Shown here: positions 36,127-44,140 of the stretch, in pieces
How the letters are laid out: every line of letters starts with the position of its first letter
Position numbering within the stretch: position 1 is the stretch's first letter
Assembly (NCBI RefSeq): GCF_003071065.1
Contig: NZ_QCXX01000001.1
Coordinates: forward strand, 1,422,971-1,486,970
Direction: 5' to 3'
Source of the DNA: Sphingobacterium athyrii
Lineage (GTDB): Bacteria; Bacteroidota; Bacteroidia; Sphingobacteriales; Sphingobacteriaceae
DNA: 64,000 nucleotides
The notes under the pieces: generated by a model
Databases searched by the model: none
Told to the model about the DNA's origin: nothing
The model's input: the letters and a program-made list of their open reading frames with translations, nothing else
Made by a program: the position numbers and the translations under genes

Positions 36127-37220
36127 AACACAATCTCCTAAAAATATTATCCGCAGTAGGCCTACTCGCCTACTTAACCGGATGTCAGTCCGCAGCTGAG
36201 GAAAACAGTAAAAAAGTGGCAGCGGTAACGGCAAGTCCAGTAATGGAAACATTTGCGCCGTCTAAACAGAAACTAACAAACAAAATGCAGATACCCGGCG
36301 AGATCAGTGGATTTCAACAGGTAGAAATTTATGCCAAAGTGAGCAGCTATGTACGGGCATTAAAAGTTGACATTGGCAGTCGGGTTCAGGCCGGGCAGCT
36401 GTTAGCTGTACTTGAGGCACCAGAATTGAGTTCACAGTTGTCGGCCGCAAAATCAAGATTAAAATCGCAGGAAGCGATTTACATGGCGACTAAAAGTACC
36501 TACGATAGACTATTCGAAACCAGTAAAGTCGAAGGTACTGTAGCCCGACTGGATCTCGAGGTCGCCGAAGCGAAAAAGAATGCCGATTTTGCCCAGTTTC
36601 AGGCGGCAAAATCAGCCTATGCGGAGGTACAGAACCTACTGAACTACCTCGAAATACGCGCACCATTTGATGGCGTTATCGCTACACGTAATGTCAATCA
36701 GGGTGCCTATGTCGGACCAGCGGGCAGAGGTTCGGAGATGCCTATCATGACCATCCAGCAACAGAGCAAGCTCCGCTTGGCTGTTGCCGTACCCGAACAA
36801 TATGCAGGCTTCCTGGCAGCAGATCAACCGCTACAATTTACCGTAAAATCCTTGCCGGGCCAACAGTTTTCAGGTAAGATCGCACGTAAATCAGGGGCAC
36901 TAGATAGCAGATTTCGATCTGAAAGAGTTGAAATCGACATTACCAATACAAACAATAAGCTCCTTCCGGGCATGGTTGCCGAAGTTGAATTACCTTTGAC
37001 CTCTCAGGATAGCACTTTTGTCGTTCCCAAAACCGCGGTCTTTACCTCCGGTGAAGGCAGTTTTGTCATCGCCGTTGTAGACAACAAAACAAGCCGTGTT
37101 CCAGTGCAAAAAGGACGTAGCATTGACGGTCAGGTCGAAGTCTTTGGTGACCTTAGTCCGACCATGCGACTCATCAGTAAAGCCGATGAAGAAATCGCAG
37201 ATGGTACCACGGTTAAATAA
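36123..37220 (+). CDS. RND periplasmic adaptor lipoprotein (MFP)
   Basis: A 365-residue adaptor with a lipoprotein signal (L-A-Y-L-T-G-C, Cys about 21). Order: beta-barrel/lipoyl start (I-S-G-F-Q-Q-V-E-I-Y-A-K-V-S), lipoyl half with V-D-I-G-S-R-V-Q-A-G-Q-L-L-A-V-L-E-A-P, helical hairpin (about 95-155), lipoyl second half R-A-P-F-D-G-V-I-A-T-R-N-V, then the beta-barrel and membrane-proximal domain. It bridges the pump to the TolC-like channel. Its ATG overlaps the RND stop by 4 bases. A strong terminator follows. Confidence 0.94.
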   Translation: MKHNLLKILSAVGLLAYLTGCQSAAEENSKKVAAVTASPVMETFAPSKQKLTNKMQIPGEISGFQQVEIYAKVSSYVRALKVDIGSRVQAGQLLAVLEAPELSSQLSAAKSRLKSQEAIYMATKSTYDRLFETSKVEGTVARLDLEVAEAKKNADFAQFQAAKSAYAEVQNLLNYLEIRAPFDGVIATRNVNQGAYVGPAGRGSEMPIMTIQQQSKLRLAVAVPEQYAGFLAADQPLQFTVKSLPGQQFSGKIARKSGALDSRFRSERVEIDITNTNNKLLPGMVAEVELPLTSQDSTFVVPKTAVFTSGEGSFVIAVVDNKTSRVPVQKGRSIDGQVEVFGDLSPTMRLISKADEEIADGTTVK

Positions 37221-37300
37221 AAAGCAAGGCAAGTTAATCTATATCTAAAAGCATTTCTGAGCATTGAGTATTTGAAAAAGAGACTGCAGGAAAAGCAAAT

Positions 37301-37350
37301 AAAAAAGCAAACGGGGCGTCCAAAAATATCGGACACCCCATTTGCTTTTT
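37301..37350. terminator. Strong bidirectional terminator
   Basis: AAAGCAAACGGGG-C-GTCC, loop of about 9 bases, GGAC-A-CCCCATTTGCTTTTT; the stem has one C:A mismatch and one A:A mismatch. T-run on both sides. It separates the RND operon from the convergent Ntn-hydrolase gene. Confidence 0.9.
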
Positions 37351-37367
37351 ATATTTCCAGTCGGATA

Positions 37368-38405
37368 CTATATACCCATAAATTTAAAGGCGTTGGCAGA
37401 TTTAAATAGCCCATTTGAGATCCCATTAATTGCTACTCCTTGTTTTAAATCCAACTTCATTGTAGGAGCCCCCTTCTTCAAATTAAATTTAGTAAGATCC
37501 ACCCATAAAGTTCCCGGAGTCAATACATTCTCAAAATAATAAACTTTATTCTTTTGATCCGCGACTGACCGCCATCGAGTAGAGGAAATATTAGGTTCAG
37601 TTTCCGAGCTGATACCAAATGGGACAGAGCAATTACGAATGACACTAAATACACTCGCGACGGCGGTTCGTGTATCCGCTGTTTGTGGGATGGCATTGAT
37701 ATAATACGAAGCACGCACAAAACGATCTGCAGCCCGATTGGTACCCGGAAGCATAATTGTCCCCGGAATTCCCTGCCAGTATCTGTTTAAGGCCAGCTGC
37801 TCCTCAAATACCGGTGAATTTGTCATCACGGTATATGCCGCATTGTGGTGAATAACCAATTTTCCATTAATGTATTCAAAGATAGCATTGTCACCTGTTG
37901 CATCCGAGAGGGACAGGTGTACCGTTGTAAACTTTTCGGTTCCCGGAATATAATCACTCACAATGACAAAAGGTTCGTCCTGTAATACCTTCACCGCCTC
38001 AGCCACCGTCGCAAAATTGTCAAGTACATATTGTGCCCAGGCCGAGATCGCTAGCCCCTTTTTTGTTCCGGCGGGATCAAATTTAGGATAAGTAGACTCG
38101 ACCAGCCAGAGTACATTGGCGACCAGTCCCTTTTCATTCAGCCCATCTACGGTCGCAATATCCCATGCACTAGAAATCACACTTCCATATTGTGATGTCC
38201 AGGTTAGCGATTGCGGCCCTACTTCGCCACTTCTTTGCATACCCTGCGGAAATACCCAAATATTAGCGGCTATATCATCCTTCCAGTCCATGCTACGTGC
38301 TGTAATAACGGTTTGATCCGGCCCCTTATAGACCACCCTGGTGCAGGCATCAGTCTCTCCTTGGAGGAGAACGATAATTAAGATAATTGAAAAAAGATAC
38401 TTCAT
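37368..38405 (-). CDS. Secreted choloylglycine-hydrolase-like Ntn amidohydrolase
   Basis: A 345-residue protein from ATG 38405 with a signal peptide; cleavage before C21 (T-D-A|C-T-R-V-V-Y) would free the nucleophile Cys at the mature N-terminus. The other linear-amide-hydrolase residues are present: R and D in I-T-A-R-S-M-D-W, N in V-M-T-N-S-P-V-F, and R in S-T-R-W-R-S-V-A-D. Family members cleave bile-salt amides, penicillin V or N-acyl homoserine lactones; an environmental Bacteroidota enzyme is more likely to act on acyl amides such as AHLs or penicillins. An in-frame extension to 38483 is rejected because it would bury the signal. Confidence 0.92.
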   Translation of the reverse strand: MKYLFSIILIIVLLQGETDACTRVVYKGPDQTVITARSMDWKDDIAANIWVFPQGMQRSGEVGPQSLTWTSQYGSVISSAWDIATVDGLNEKGLVANVLWLVESTYPKFDPAGTKKGLAISAWAQYVLDNFATVAEAVKVLQDEPFVIVSDYIPGTEKFTTVHLSLSDATGDNAIFEYINGKLVIHHNAAYTVMTNSPVFEEQLALNRYWQGIPGTIMLPGTNRAADRFVRASYYINAIPQTADTRTAVASVFSVIRNCSVPFGISSETEPNISSTRWRSVADQKNKVYYFENVLTPGTLWVDLTKFNLKKGAPTMKLDLKQGVAINGISNGLFKSANAFKFMGI

Positions 38406-38580
38406 AAAATAGTTGTTTTGGATATTAACAAGTCCGTAGGGATTTTGTTTAAAAATAAAATTATGAATTAAAAAACACATCATTTACATACGCTTTAATA
38501 ACTTACGTTCTGAACGCCCGGATGATTTTTAGCGATAACCACGAGCTTTTATAGGTTATACCTTATTTTTTTATTTTCAG
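38406..38580. other. Intergenic region before the double palindrome
   Basis: With the palindromes and the rest of the gap to 38810 this makes 405 bases between divergent genes. Apart from the double palindrome at 38581-38618 only AT-rich sequence without a recognisable gene was seen. Confidence 0.5.
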
Positions 38581-38618
38581 TTTATCACAGTGCTGTGATA
38601 AATTTGTTCGCGAACAAA
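38581..38618. promoter_or_regulatory. Two abutting perfect palindromes (likely operator)
   Basis: Palindrome 1 (38581-38602): arms TTTATCACAG and CTGTGATAAA around TG. Palindrome 2 (38603-38618): TTTGTTCG and CGAACAAA with no spacer. They abut exactly. Neither is followed by a T-run, so they are likely binding sites in the divergent promoter between the Ntn hydrolase and the methyltransferase; the regulator is unknown. The first is not a standard CRP site, since half-sites face the other way (TCACA-N4-TGTGA). Confidence 0.65.
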
Positions 38619-38810
38619 CAAATTGTGACGTATATACTTGCGATCATTAAATTAGGAGTTCAACTTGGGCTCATTGTATTTGTGATCCAAAGTGCATTGA
38701 TTTGTAACGAATTTGTATGATCCCTGCCAGTGGCAGCTTGGAAAGATCAAAAAAACAGCTTTGTTTCATTGCTAAAGTAAATTATATTTACAGTATACTA
38801 AACCAATCAA

Positions 38811-39596
38811 ATGAAAGAGAAACTTATTGACAGAAAAGACCAGCAGGCAAATAAAATATTTGAAAGACGAACCCTCGCGAATGATTACCGGACTATCCTT
38901 CCTTTGCTAAAACCGGGGTTGACTATTCTGGATGTGGGCTGTGGCACAGGGACACTGACGAATGAAGCCGCATCACTTATTAAAGAGGGAATAGCCATTG
39001 GTTTAGACAACACCCAATCTTTTATTGATATCGGGAATCAACACTATGCTAATACCGCCAATCTTAGCTTGGTCTGTGATAATATTTTCAGTTATGAGCC
39101 ACCACATCAGTTTGACCTGATTATGACTGCAAGAACCGTGCAATGGCTAAGCGATATTCCTGAAGCACTTAAAAGGTTCAGATCCTGGTTAAAACCAGGG
39201 GGACAACTTTCGATTTTGGATTATAACCATACTGCGATCGAATGGAATCCAGCACCACCGACCAGTATGCTGGAATTTTATCAAACTTTTCTGAAATGGC
39301 GTGCCGACGCAGGTATGAACAATCGTGTGGCAGATGAAATCTCAGCCATGCTCGAGCAACAGGGATTTACAGCGATTGAGACTATCAATGCTGATCAGAC
39401 CTATACAAGGGGTGACGATCACTTCCAGACCAATCTTGGAATCTGGATCAAAGTTGCTCAGTCACGACAAATGGTCATAGAAGGATATCTTACAGATGAA
39501 CTGCGTCTAAAAGCAATCGAAGAATACAACAGCTGGATCGAAACAGAAGCCTTGTCTATGACGCTCAAGATGAATGATGTGAGAGGTAAAATTTAA
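38811..39596 (+). CDS. SAM-dependent methyltransferase
   Basis: A 261-residue class I methyltransferase: motif I L-D-V-G-C-G-T-G-T-L (about 43-52), an acidic residue after strand 2 (G-L-D-N), motif II-like Q-F-D-L-I-M-T-A and motif III L-K-P-G-G-Q-L-S-I-L-D. The C-terminal part (about 150-260) is helical, as in trans-aconitate/ubiquinone-like small-molecule methyltransferases. Substrate unknown. It is followed after 10 bases by an alpha/beta hydrolase, so they may be co-transcribed. Confidence 0.9.
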   Translation: MKEKLIDRKDQQANKIFERRTLANDYRTILPLLKPGLTILDVGCGTGTLTNEAASLIKEGIAIGLDNTQSFIDIGNQHYANTANLSLVCDNIFSYEPPHQFDLIMTARTVQWLSDIPEALKRFRSWLKPGGQLSILDYNHTAIEWNPAPPTSMLEFYQTFLKWRADAGMNNRVADEISAMLEQQGFTAIETINADQTYTRGDDHFQTNLGIWIKVAQSRQMVIEGYLTDELRLKAIEEYNSWIETEALSMTLKMNDVRGKI

Positions 39597-39606
39597 TGAA
39601 TTCGAT

Positions 39607-40422
39607 ATGATCCATATACAGCCTATTTTCTTTTCTATTTTCCTGTTACTCGCCACGTTCGACCTGTTTGCGCAATCGAAAGATACGACGATCAGTGTTG
39701 GCCAGCATAGCTTACATTTTAATATCACAGCTGGAAAAGGAACTCCCATCATTTTTGAATCAGGAGCTGGAAATGATGCCTCTGTATGGCAGCAGCTATT
39801 GGCCCCACTATCAGCCAGATTAGGTGCACCATTAATCACCTACGATCGGGCGGGTTTCGGAAAAAGTGGTATAGATACCGTTAATGTCAATCTATCAACT
39901 GAAGTCGCTGATTTAAAAAGGGCGCTGAATAAATTGGGTTATCACGACCAATATTTCTTTGTCGCACATTCCTTTGGCGGTAATTATACCTTGAAATTTG
40001 CCGATGAAAACAAGGGGAAGGTACTTGGTGCGGTGATGATAGATATTGTCTCGCCTTATTTTATGACAATGGAGCGTGGAAAATCATTAAAGATTGAATA
40101 TGCCGACCGACTTCAGGAGATCAAAAAAGAGAGTTTAGGATTCTATCATTTGACGATGAATTATGAGAATTCAACAGCCATTTTGCACGAAATAGCGCCA
40201 CATGCAACCATTCCAATGACCATTATTGGCTCAGGAATTAGCCCTTTTGAAGAACCCGATAGAAGTAAATTTGTTGCCGCATTAAAAAAGTTTGCCGACG
40301 AAAAGGACAACAGAAAGTATATCTTGGAGCCGAACGCACAACATCACATCTTTTACGATAATCCGACTTTAGTAATCGAAGAAATCCAGTCATTATACAA
40401 AAAAACAACCTCAGAAGAATAA
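39607..40422 (+). CDS. Secreted alpha/beta hydrolase
   Basis: A 271-residue hydrolase with a signal peptide (F-S-I-F-L-L-L-A-T-F-D-L-F-A-Q). Alpha/beta core: I-I-F-E-S-G-A-G-N-D-A-S-V-W (oxyanion), Y-D-R-A-G-F-G-K-S-G, nucleophile Ser in V-A-H-S-F-G-G-N-Y and the His in P-N-A-Q-H-H-I-F-Y-D-N. Small cap domain. The substrate cannot be assigned. Confidence 0.9.
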   Translation: MIHIQPIFFSIFLLLATFDLFAQSKDTTISVGQHSLHFNITAGKGTPIIFESGAGNDASVWQQLLAPLSARLGAPLITYDRAGFGKSGIDTVNVNLSTEVADLKRALNKLGYHDQYFFVAHSFGGNYTLKFADENKGKVLGAVMIDIVSPYFMTMERGKSLKIEYADRLQEIKKESLGFYHLTMNYENSTAILHEIAPHATIPMTIIGSGISPFEEPDRSKFVAALKKFADEKDNRKYILEPNAQHHIFYDNPTLVIEEIQSLYKKTTSEE

Positions 40423-40493
40423 TTTGATCTGTTTGGAAATAAATTTATGTGTAGCTTAGTAGTATTGTCAACGTCCATTCAACACCATATTTT

Positions 40494-41417
40494 ATGAACA
40501 ATCAAGCGCAGAATGTTATCGATTCACCCAGCAACAATACCGTTTTCATGGTATGGAATTTTCAGGAAAATAAAGAGCTGAAACCGGTATTTGAACGGAT
40601 CTGTGCCCTGGTTGTCAATCTAAATAATTCGGCTCAGGTGCGTTCGACTGGTTTAAAAGCGAGTATCGTCATGGGAATCAGTTACCACGCTTGGAAAAAA
40701 TTAGCGTTACAGGAGCCATTACCGAAAGAATTGGTTCCTTTTGAGCCCATTGTGGGACAAAAACATGTCGCTGTGGCTACCTCGGGTGACCTCCATTTTC
40801 ATATTCGGGCTGAAGAGCAAAGCTATTGTATTGACATGGCAGCCGAAATTTCCGATGTACTGGCAGCAGTTGCTGACTGCAAAGAAGAAATCCACGGCTT
40901 TCGCTATTGGGACGGAAGAAGTATCTTAGGTTTTGTCGACGGCACCGAAAATCCGACAGGAGAAGACCGTGCTTTCTTTGGTATTATTGGCAATGAGGAT
41001 GAAGCCTATAAAGGTGGCAGCTACCTTTTTGTTCAAAAGTACATCCATGACATCAAAAGCTGGCGGGCTTTACCAGTATCCGAACAGGAAAAGGTTATTG
41101 GACGAAGTAAAACCAATGATATTGAAATGACGGATGACGTCAAACCGGCCAATTCGCATTCAGCCTTAGCCAATGTAGGCGATGATCTCAAAATCGTCAG
41201 GGACAATATGCCTTTTGGCAATATCGCCAATAATCAAATGGGTACCTACTTTATTGCTTATGCCAGTAAATTCAGTACCGTGACACAGATGTTAAAGCGC
41301 ATGTTTATTGGTGAACCTGAAGGTAATTATGACCGTATCCTGGACTTTAGTACAGCCCAGAGCGGAACACTGTACTTCTGCCCATCCATCGATATGATGA
41401 AAGATTTTACCGGATAA
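40494..41417 (+). CDS. DyP-type heme peroxidase
   Basis: A 307-residue dye-decolorizing peroxidase. The catalytic Asp D149 is in the G-F-V-D-G-T-E-N-P-T-G signature; the proximal heme ligand is H222 in P-A-N-S-H-S-A-L, and R236 in I-V-R-D-N-M-P-F-G is the distal arginine. No Tat signal or encapsulin gene is seen, so it is probably a cytoplasmic B-type enzyme. It would use H2O2 on phenolic or porphyrin-like substrates. Confidence 0.95.
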   Translation: MNNQAQNVIDSPSNNTVFMVWNFQENKELKPVFERICALVVNLNNSAQVRSTGLKASIVMGISYHAWKKLALQEPLPKELVPFEPIVGQKHVAVATSGDLHFHIRAEEQSYCIDMAAEISDVLAAVADCKEEIHGFRYWDGRSILGFVDGTENPTGEDRAFFGIIGNEDEAYKGGSYLFVQKYIHDIKSWRALPVSEQEKVIGRSKTNDIEMTDDVKPANSHSALANVGDDLKIVRDNMPFGNIANNQMGTYFIAYASKFSTVTQMLKRMFIGEPEGNYDRILDFSTAQSGTLYFCPSIDMMKDFTG

Positions 41418-41490
41418 GCATAGTCCAACGATCTATTTCAATCCGTCTATCGGACTAAAACATAAACAATCAATATTTCAAACAAAAAAC

Positions 41491-41853
41491 ATGAAAATCG
41501 ACATTTTTCAAATAAAAGATCAACATATTGCTGAAGTAAAAGACTCGGGCATACTTATCAACAATCTAGATGACGGCTTACAGATTATGGTCGACTGTGC
41601 TGCACAAGAAGCATACAAAGCGATCTTATACCAAGAAAATATTTCAGCTGATTTTTTTGAACTTAAAACCAAGCTGGCGGGAGATATTCTTCAAAAATAT
41701 ACGCAGTACGATTTTGATGTTGCTATTGTTGGCGACTTTTCCATTTATAATAGCAAAAGTCTGAATGATTTTATCTACGAAAGTAATAAAGGTCGTAAGA
41801 TCAACTTTGTTGCTACGCGGGACGAAGCCATTACCAGATTATCAAAAGATTAA
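41491..41853 (+). CDS. DUF4180 protein
   Basis: A 120-residue protein with the DUF4180 pattern: I-L-I-N-N-L-D-D-G-L-Q-I-M-V-D, then F-F-E-L-K-T-K-L-A-G-D-I-L-Q-K and V-A-I-V-G-D-F-S. The family has no known biochemical activity and is often encoded alone near stress regulators. It lies 73 bases after the DyP gene. Confidence 0.85.
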   Translation: MKIDIFQIKDQHIAEVKDSGILINNLDDGLQIMVDCAAQEAYKAILYQENISADFFELKTKLAGDILQKYTQYDFDVAIVGDFSIYNSKSLNDFIYESNKGRKINFVATRDEAITRLSKD

Positions 41854-41902
41854 CGACGAATCCTGAGCCATTCAAAACCGTTCCGTTAACAGTTACTTCA
41901 TA

Positions 41903-41937
41903 AAAAATTAGCGGCTATTTACTTGCCGCTTATTTTT
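41903..41937. terminator. Bidirectional terminator
   Basis: AAAATTAGCGGC, loop TATTTACTT, GCCGCTTATTTTT: one mismatch in a 12-bp stem with A/T runs on both sides. It lies between the DUF4180 gene and the convergent VOC gene, touching the latter's stop. Confidence 0.85.
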
Positions 41938-42385
41938 ACCGCTGCTTTAACCAGTCTTCATAGGACATTACACCCAGTTCCGGCCGCCCCTCACCTTCCA
42001 ATAGGGCAATAAATTCCAATTGATTTCCATCTAGATCGTTAAAATAAATTGCCAGTGCCGGCATCCAGGCAAATACCATCGGTTTTTCAACCCCATCTTT
42101 CAAAAAATTATAAGGCTGTAAATGCCGTTCCTTGAGATAGTCTACAGCATACTTTAAGATATCCTCTTTACTGGCTCTAAAAGCAAAATGCCGCGGCTGA
42201 AAATTTGCTTCCTCCTCCCAAAGTCCCAGCATATATTCCTTATCCGTCCCGACCCAAAGAAAGACAATAGGCCGATTGGGATCACGATGAGCAATCCGCA
42301 GCCCTAAGACCTTTGTATAAAAATTGACAGATTCTTCCAGATTGCGTACCTGAATATGTGTTTCATATAATCCTGCTATCTTCAT
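41936..42385 (-). CDS. VOC-family (glyoxalase-like) protein
   Basis: A 149-residue VOC protein: M-K-I-A-G-L-Y-E-T-H-I-Q-V-R-N-L-E-E-S-V-N-F-Y-T-K-V-L-G-L-R, with His at the first metal position, and I-Y-F-N-D-L-D-G-N-Q-L-E-F-I with the final Glu. R-H-F-A-F in the middle supplies the third ligand region. This is the fosfomycin-resistance/glyoxalase type. Substrate unknown. Confidence 0.88.
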   Translation of the reverse strand: MKIAGLYETHIQVRNLEESVNFYTKVLGLRIAHRDPNRPIVFLWVGTDKEYMLGLWEEEANFQPRHFAFRASKEDILKYAVDYLKERHLQPYNFLKDGVEKPMVFAWMPALAIYFNDLDGNQLEFIALLEGEGRPELGVMSYEDWLKQR

Positions 42386-42438
42386 TGTTTCACGAGTTAA
42401 ATATGTTCCTGTTTGTATTGATCATTCCAACCTGTTGC

Positions 42439-42454
42439 CGGAAATAAATTTCCG
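42439..42454. promoter_or_regulatory. Palindrome CGGAAAT-AA-ATTTCCG
   Basis: A perfect 7-bp-arm palindrome in the 214-bp gap between divergent VOC and GNAT genes. Possible operator for either gene; nothing supports a specific protein. Confidence 0.35.
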
Positions 42455-42599
42455 TATTCATTGCACAATGACAATGTAACTTAAATTCCGATATTTTAAT
42501 CGGGGCAATCACAAATTAGACAGAAAAATGATGATATAAACCGAAACAGTTTGATTTAATAAAAAAACAACCTTATCTTGTGTAGGAGACATATTAGCC

Positions 42600-43091
42600 A
42601 TGTACAGCACACTAGAATTCAAAAAATATACAGCTGAAGATTTCATGTTATTTAAAGAACTTGTCAAAGAGGATGAGATCATGAAATATATTTCAGGTAA
42701 AGGACTAACACCCGAGGAAGCCGAAAAAAAATTCGCTTTCATTCTCGACATCAATAGGGATCCATTATTGGGTTATTTTAAGGTTATCGATTCCGAGAGC
42801 CAATTATTTTTAGGTGACTGCAAATTAGTCAACTATAAAAAAGACCCGACGGTTTTTGAAATTGGCTATTTGCTTCAAAAGGAATTTTGGCGCAAAGGCC
42901 TCGGTACGAAAATCTGCGAATCTATGCTGGCAATGGCCAAACATATCGATGCAAATAAAGATGTTGTGGGTATAATAGATCCGGACAATGTTGCCTCCAG
43001 GAAATTACTGACAAAATTTGGATTTCAAAGCTACTTCAGTGGTATAGAAGATGAAATAGCTACGGAAAAACTTATGTTGAAACGGTCATAG
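42600..43091 (+). CDS. GNAT acetyltransferase (RimJ/RimL type)
   Basis: A 163-residue GNAT protein: a RimL-like start (L-E-F-K-K-Y-T-A-E-D), I-G-Y-L-L-Q-K-E-F-W-R-K-G-L-G-T-K-I (the acetyl-CoA loop) and D-P-D-N-V-A-S-R-K-L-L-T-K-F-G-F. Probably N-terminal or small-molecule acetylation; substrate unknown. Confidence 0.9.
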   Translation: MYSTLEFKKYTAEDFMLFKELVKEDEIMKYISGKGLTPEEAEKKFAFILDINRDPLLGYFKVIDSESQLFLGDCKLVNYKKDPTVFEIGYLLQKEFWRKGLGTKICESMLAMAKHIDANKDVVGIIDPDNVASRKLLTKFGFQSYFSGIEDEIATEKLMLKRS

Positions 43092-43147
43092 CCGCTATTT
43101 CAACTCCCTGAAAGCAATAGGTCCCAAACACATTACAATACACGTAT

Positions 43148-44044
43148 ATGAAGTTTCGCATCAAGATCAATCCAAATACACACGATAGCCTGCAAGATAC
43201 CTTATCTTTCTTTGGTGTAGATTGTAATCGTCCCTATTATATCTCCTCTGGCAATCCGCTTTTTGAATACCCCAGCAATTCATTTCGTATCGATTTTTAT
43301 GCCATTTGCGTTTGCACTGCCGGGACAATTCAAGTAGAAATCGACAACCAGAAACATACATTAACCCAGCATAGCTTACTTGTTTCAGCCCCTTCCACCA
43401 TCATTAAATTCACTGCGGTTAGCAAGGATTTCAGAATGAAACTACTCTTCTTTGACAAGTTATTTCTACTGAAAAATATTGCCAATCCGTTTTTCATCGA
43501 AAAACTGGGGCTGTTCAATAAATCTACCTTTGCCATTATCCCCAGTACAGCAAAGCTAGTCGAAAAACTATTAAAGCTTCTCGAATACCTGAGCGAGGTA
43601 ACCCTCCGGACAACACGTTTTACTCCTGACATTATTCGCACCATAATATTTAACCTATTGCTCGAAATAGCTGATGCTTTGGCTGTGGAGGATCTAGATG
43701 CTGTTGAGACAATTCAGGAAGCAAACAGTCTTTTTTTTAAGTTCACAGAACTGGTACAGCAGCATTGCAGTCAATGCAAAGATGTAAAATATTACGCTGA
43801 CAGGTTATTTATTTCAAACAAATACCTGATTAGTATAGTTAAGAAAGCATCTGGAAAGACCCCGCATGAAATCATAGACGAAAATTTACTCAAAGAGGCC
43901 TATGCGCTACTTGGAAATCCTGAAAAAACCATTTCCGATATCGCCTATGCGATAGGTTTCAATTCGATCTCTGCTTTTGGCCGGTTTTTCAAGAAATACG
44001 CTATGTTATCGCCTTCTGAATATCGAAAAAGACAAAATATGTAA
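43148..44044 (+). CDS. AraC-family regulator
   Basis: A 298-residue regulator. The N-terminal part (about 1-170) is a cupin-like effector domain (Q-V-E-I-D-N-Q-K-H-T-L-T-Q-H-S-L-L-V-S-A-P); the C-terminal HTH pair is residues about 200-296, with Y-Y-A-D-R-L-F-I-S-N-K-Y-L-I-S-I-V-K-K-A-S-G-K-T-P and I-S-D-I-A-Y-A-I-G-F-N-S-I-S-A-F-G-R-F-F-K. It precedes the oleate hydratase gene by 96 bases on the same strand and could be its activator; that is a guess from position. Confidence 0.94.
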   Translation: MKFRIKINPNTHDSLQDTLSFFGVDCNRPYYISSGNPLFEYPSNSFRIDFYAICVCTAGTIQVEIDNQKHTLTQHSLLVSAPSTIIKFTAVSKDFRMKLLFFDKLFLLKNIANPFFIEKLGLFNKSTFAIIPSTAKLVEKLLKLLEYLSEVTLRTTRFTPDIIRTIIFNLLLEIADALAVEDLDAVETIQEANSLFFKFTELVQQHCSQCKDVKYYADRLFISNKYLISIVKKASGKTPHEIIDENLLKEAYALLGNPEKTISDIAYAIGFNSISAFGRFFKKYAMLSPSEYRKRQNM

Positions 44045-44140
44045 AAAAAGGAAATTCGGTAGAACAATGGCGAATTTGAGGGCATAAATGATCTAAGGAG
44101 TATGACTAACTTTACTCAAGAATTAAAAACAATAAGAATC

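Noticed and set aside
38581-38602. CRP-binding site
   Set aside because: CRP sites read TGTGA-N6-TCACA; here the half-sites are in opposite order (TCACA-N4-TGTGA).
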